Origin: an uncultured Pirellulaceae bacterium
GTDB taxonomy: Bacteria > Planctomycetota > Planctomycetia > Pirellulales > Pirellulaceae
Assembly: GCA_947258905.1 (NCBI GenBank)
Contig: CAMYKF010000139.1
Location: forward strand, 1-5,635
Length of the DNA stretch: 5,635 nucleotides
Direction of reading: 5' to 3'
Shown here: piece after piece, positions 5,568-5,635 of the stretch
Position numbering within the stretch: the stretch's first letter is position 1
How the letters are laid out: each line of letters begins with the position of its first letter
The notes under the pieces: model-generated
What the model was told of the DNA's origin: nothing
Databases searched by the model: none
What the model saw: only the letters and a program-made list of their open reading frames with translations
Made by a program: the position numbers and the translations under genes

Positions 5568-5635
5568 CTAGTCACCATCGGTCGCAGCGGTATCGAACTT
5601 GCGTCGGAACTGGTCGACCAGTTTTTGAATCTCGG
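5568..5635 (-). CDS. C-terminal end of an unidentified protein (5' part outside window)
   Basis: Minus-strand reading from the right edge gives 21 sense codons and a TAG stop. The visible tail contains EIQKLVDQFRRKF followed by a short Ala/Thr/Asp-rich end. The first part looks like an amphipathic helix. The tail is too short to assign to a family. It shares the direction of every other gene here and ends 156 bp before the oxidoreductase start. It could be a chance open frame, but direction, codon choice and position make a gene end the better reading. Confidence 0.5.
   Translation of the reverse strand, partial: EIQKLVDQFRRKFDTAATDGD

Overview
This 5.6-kb window is most likely chromosomal DNA of a planctomycete, of the Rhodopirellula/Pirellulaceae type. 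The reasons are a Tat-exported Gfo/Idh/MocA oxidoreductase of the kind heavily expanded in that phylum, secreted PDZ and alpha/beta-hydrolase proteins with long low-complexity regions, moderately high GC, and long gaps between co-directional genes. The assignment comes from gene content, not from a marker gene.

Every convincing gene is on the minus strand, so the transcription order runs from the right edge to the left. It starts with the last 21 codons of an unidentified gene (5568-5635). Next come a Tat-signal Gfo/Idh/MocA dehydrogenase (3960-5411), a membrane-anchored peptide methionine sulfoxide reductase MsrA (3167-3850), a secreted PDZ protein with a C-terminal coiled coil (2371-2937), and a 636-residue lipoprotein-like DUF900 serine hydrolase with a membrane hairpin (201-2111). 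The gaps are 156, 109, 229 and 259 bp. There is a strong intrinsic terminator after msrA and a candidate promoter before the oxidoreductase, so this looks like several transcription units and not one operon. The shared theme is the cell envelope: all four complete proteins carry an export signal or membrane anchor. No common pathway is evident.

The non-coding and repetitive DNA is the most unusual part. Left of the hydrolase stop codon lie a 12-unit hexamer array (129-200) that abuts the stop codon, and a nested direct-repeat/hairpin element (14-79) that looks like a dispersed intergenic repeat. The gap between the hydrolase and PDZ genes holds a perfect tandem 12-mer inside a larger inverted repeat (2299-2330). 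The hydrolase gene itself has two unrelated 18-bp in-frame arrays encoding its linker. No RNA gene, CRISPR array, insertion sequence or defence system was found. The window is mostly ordinary planctomycete chromosome, and its points of interest are the hydrolase architecture and the repeats.
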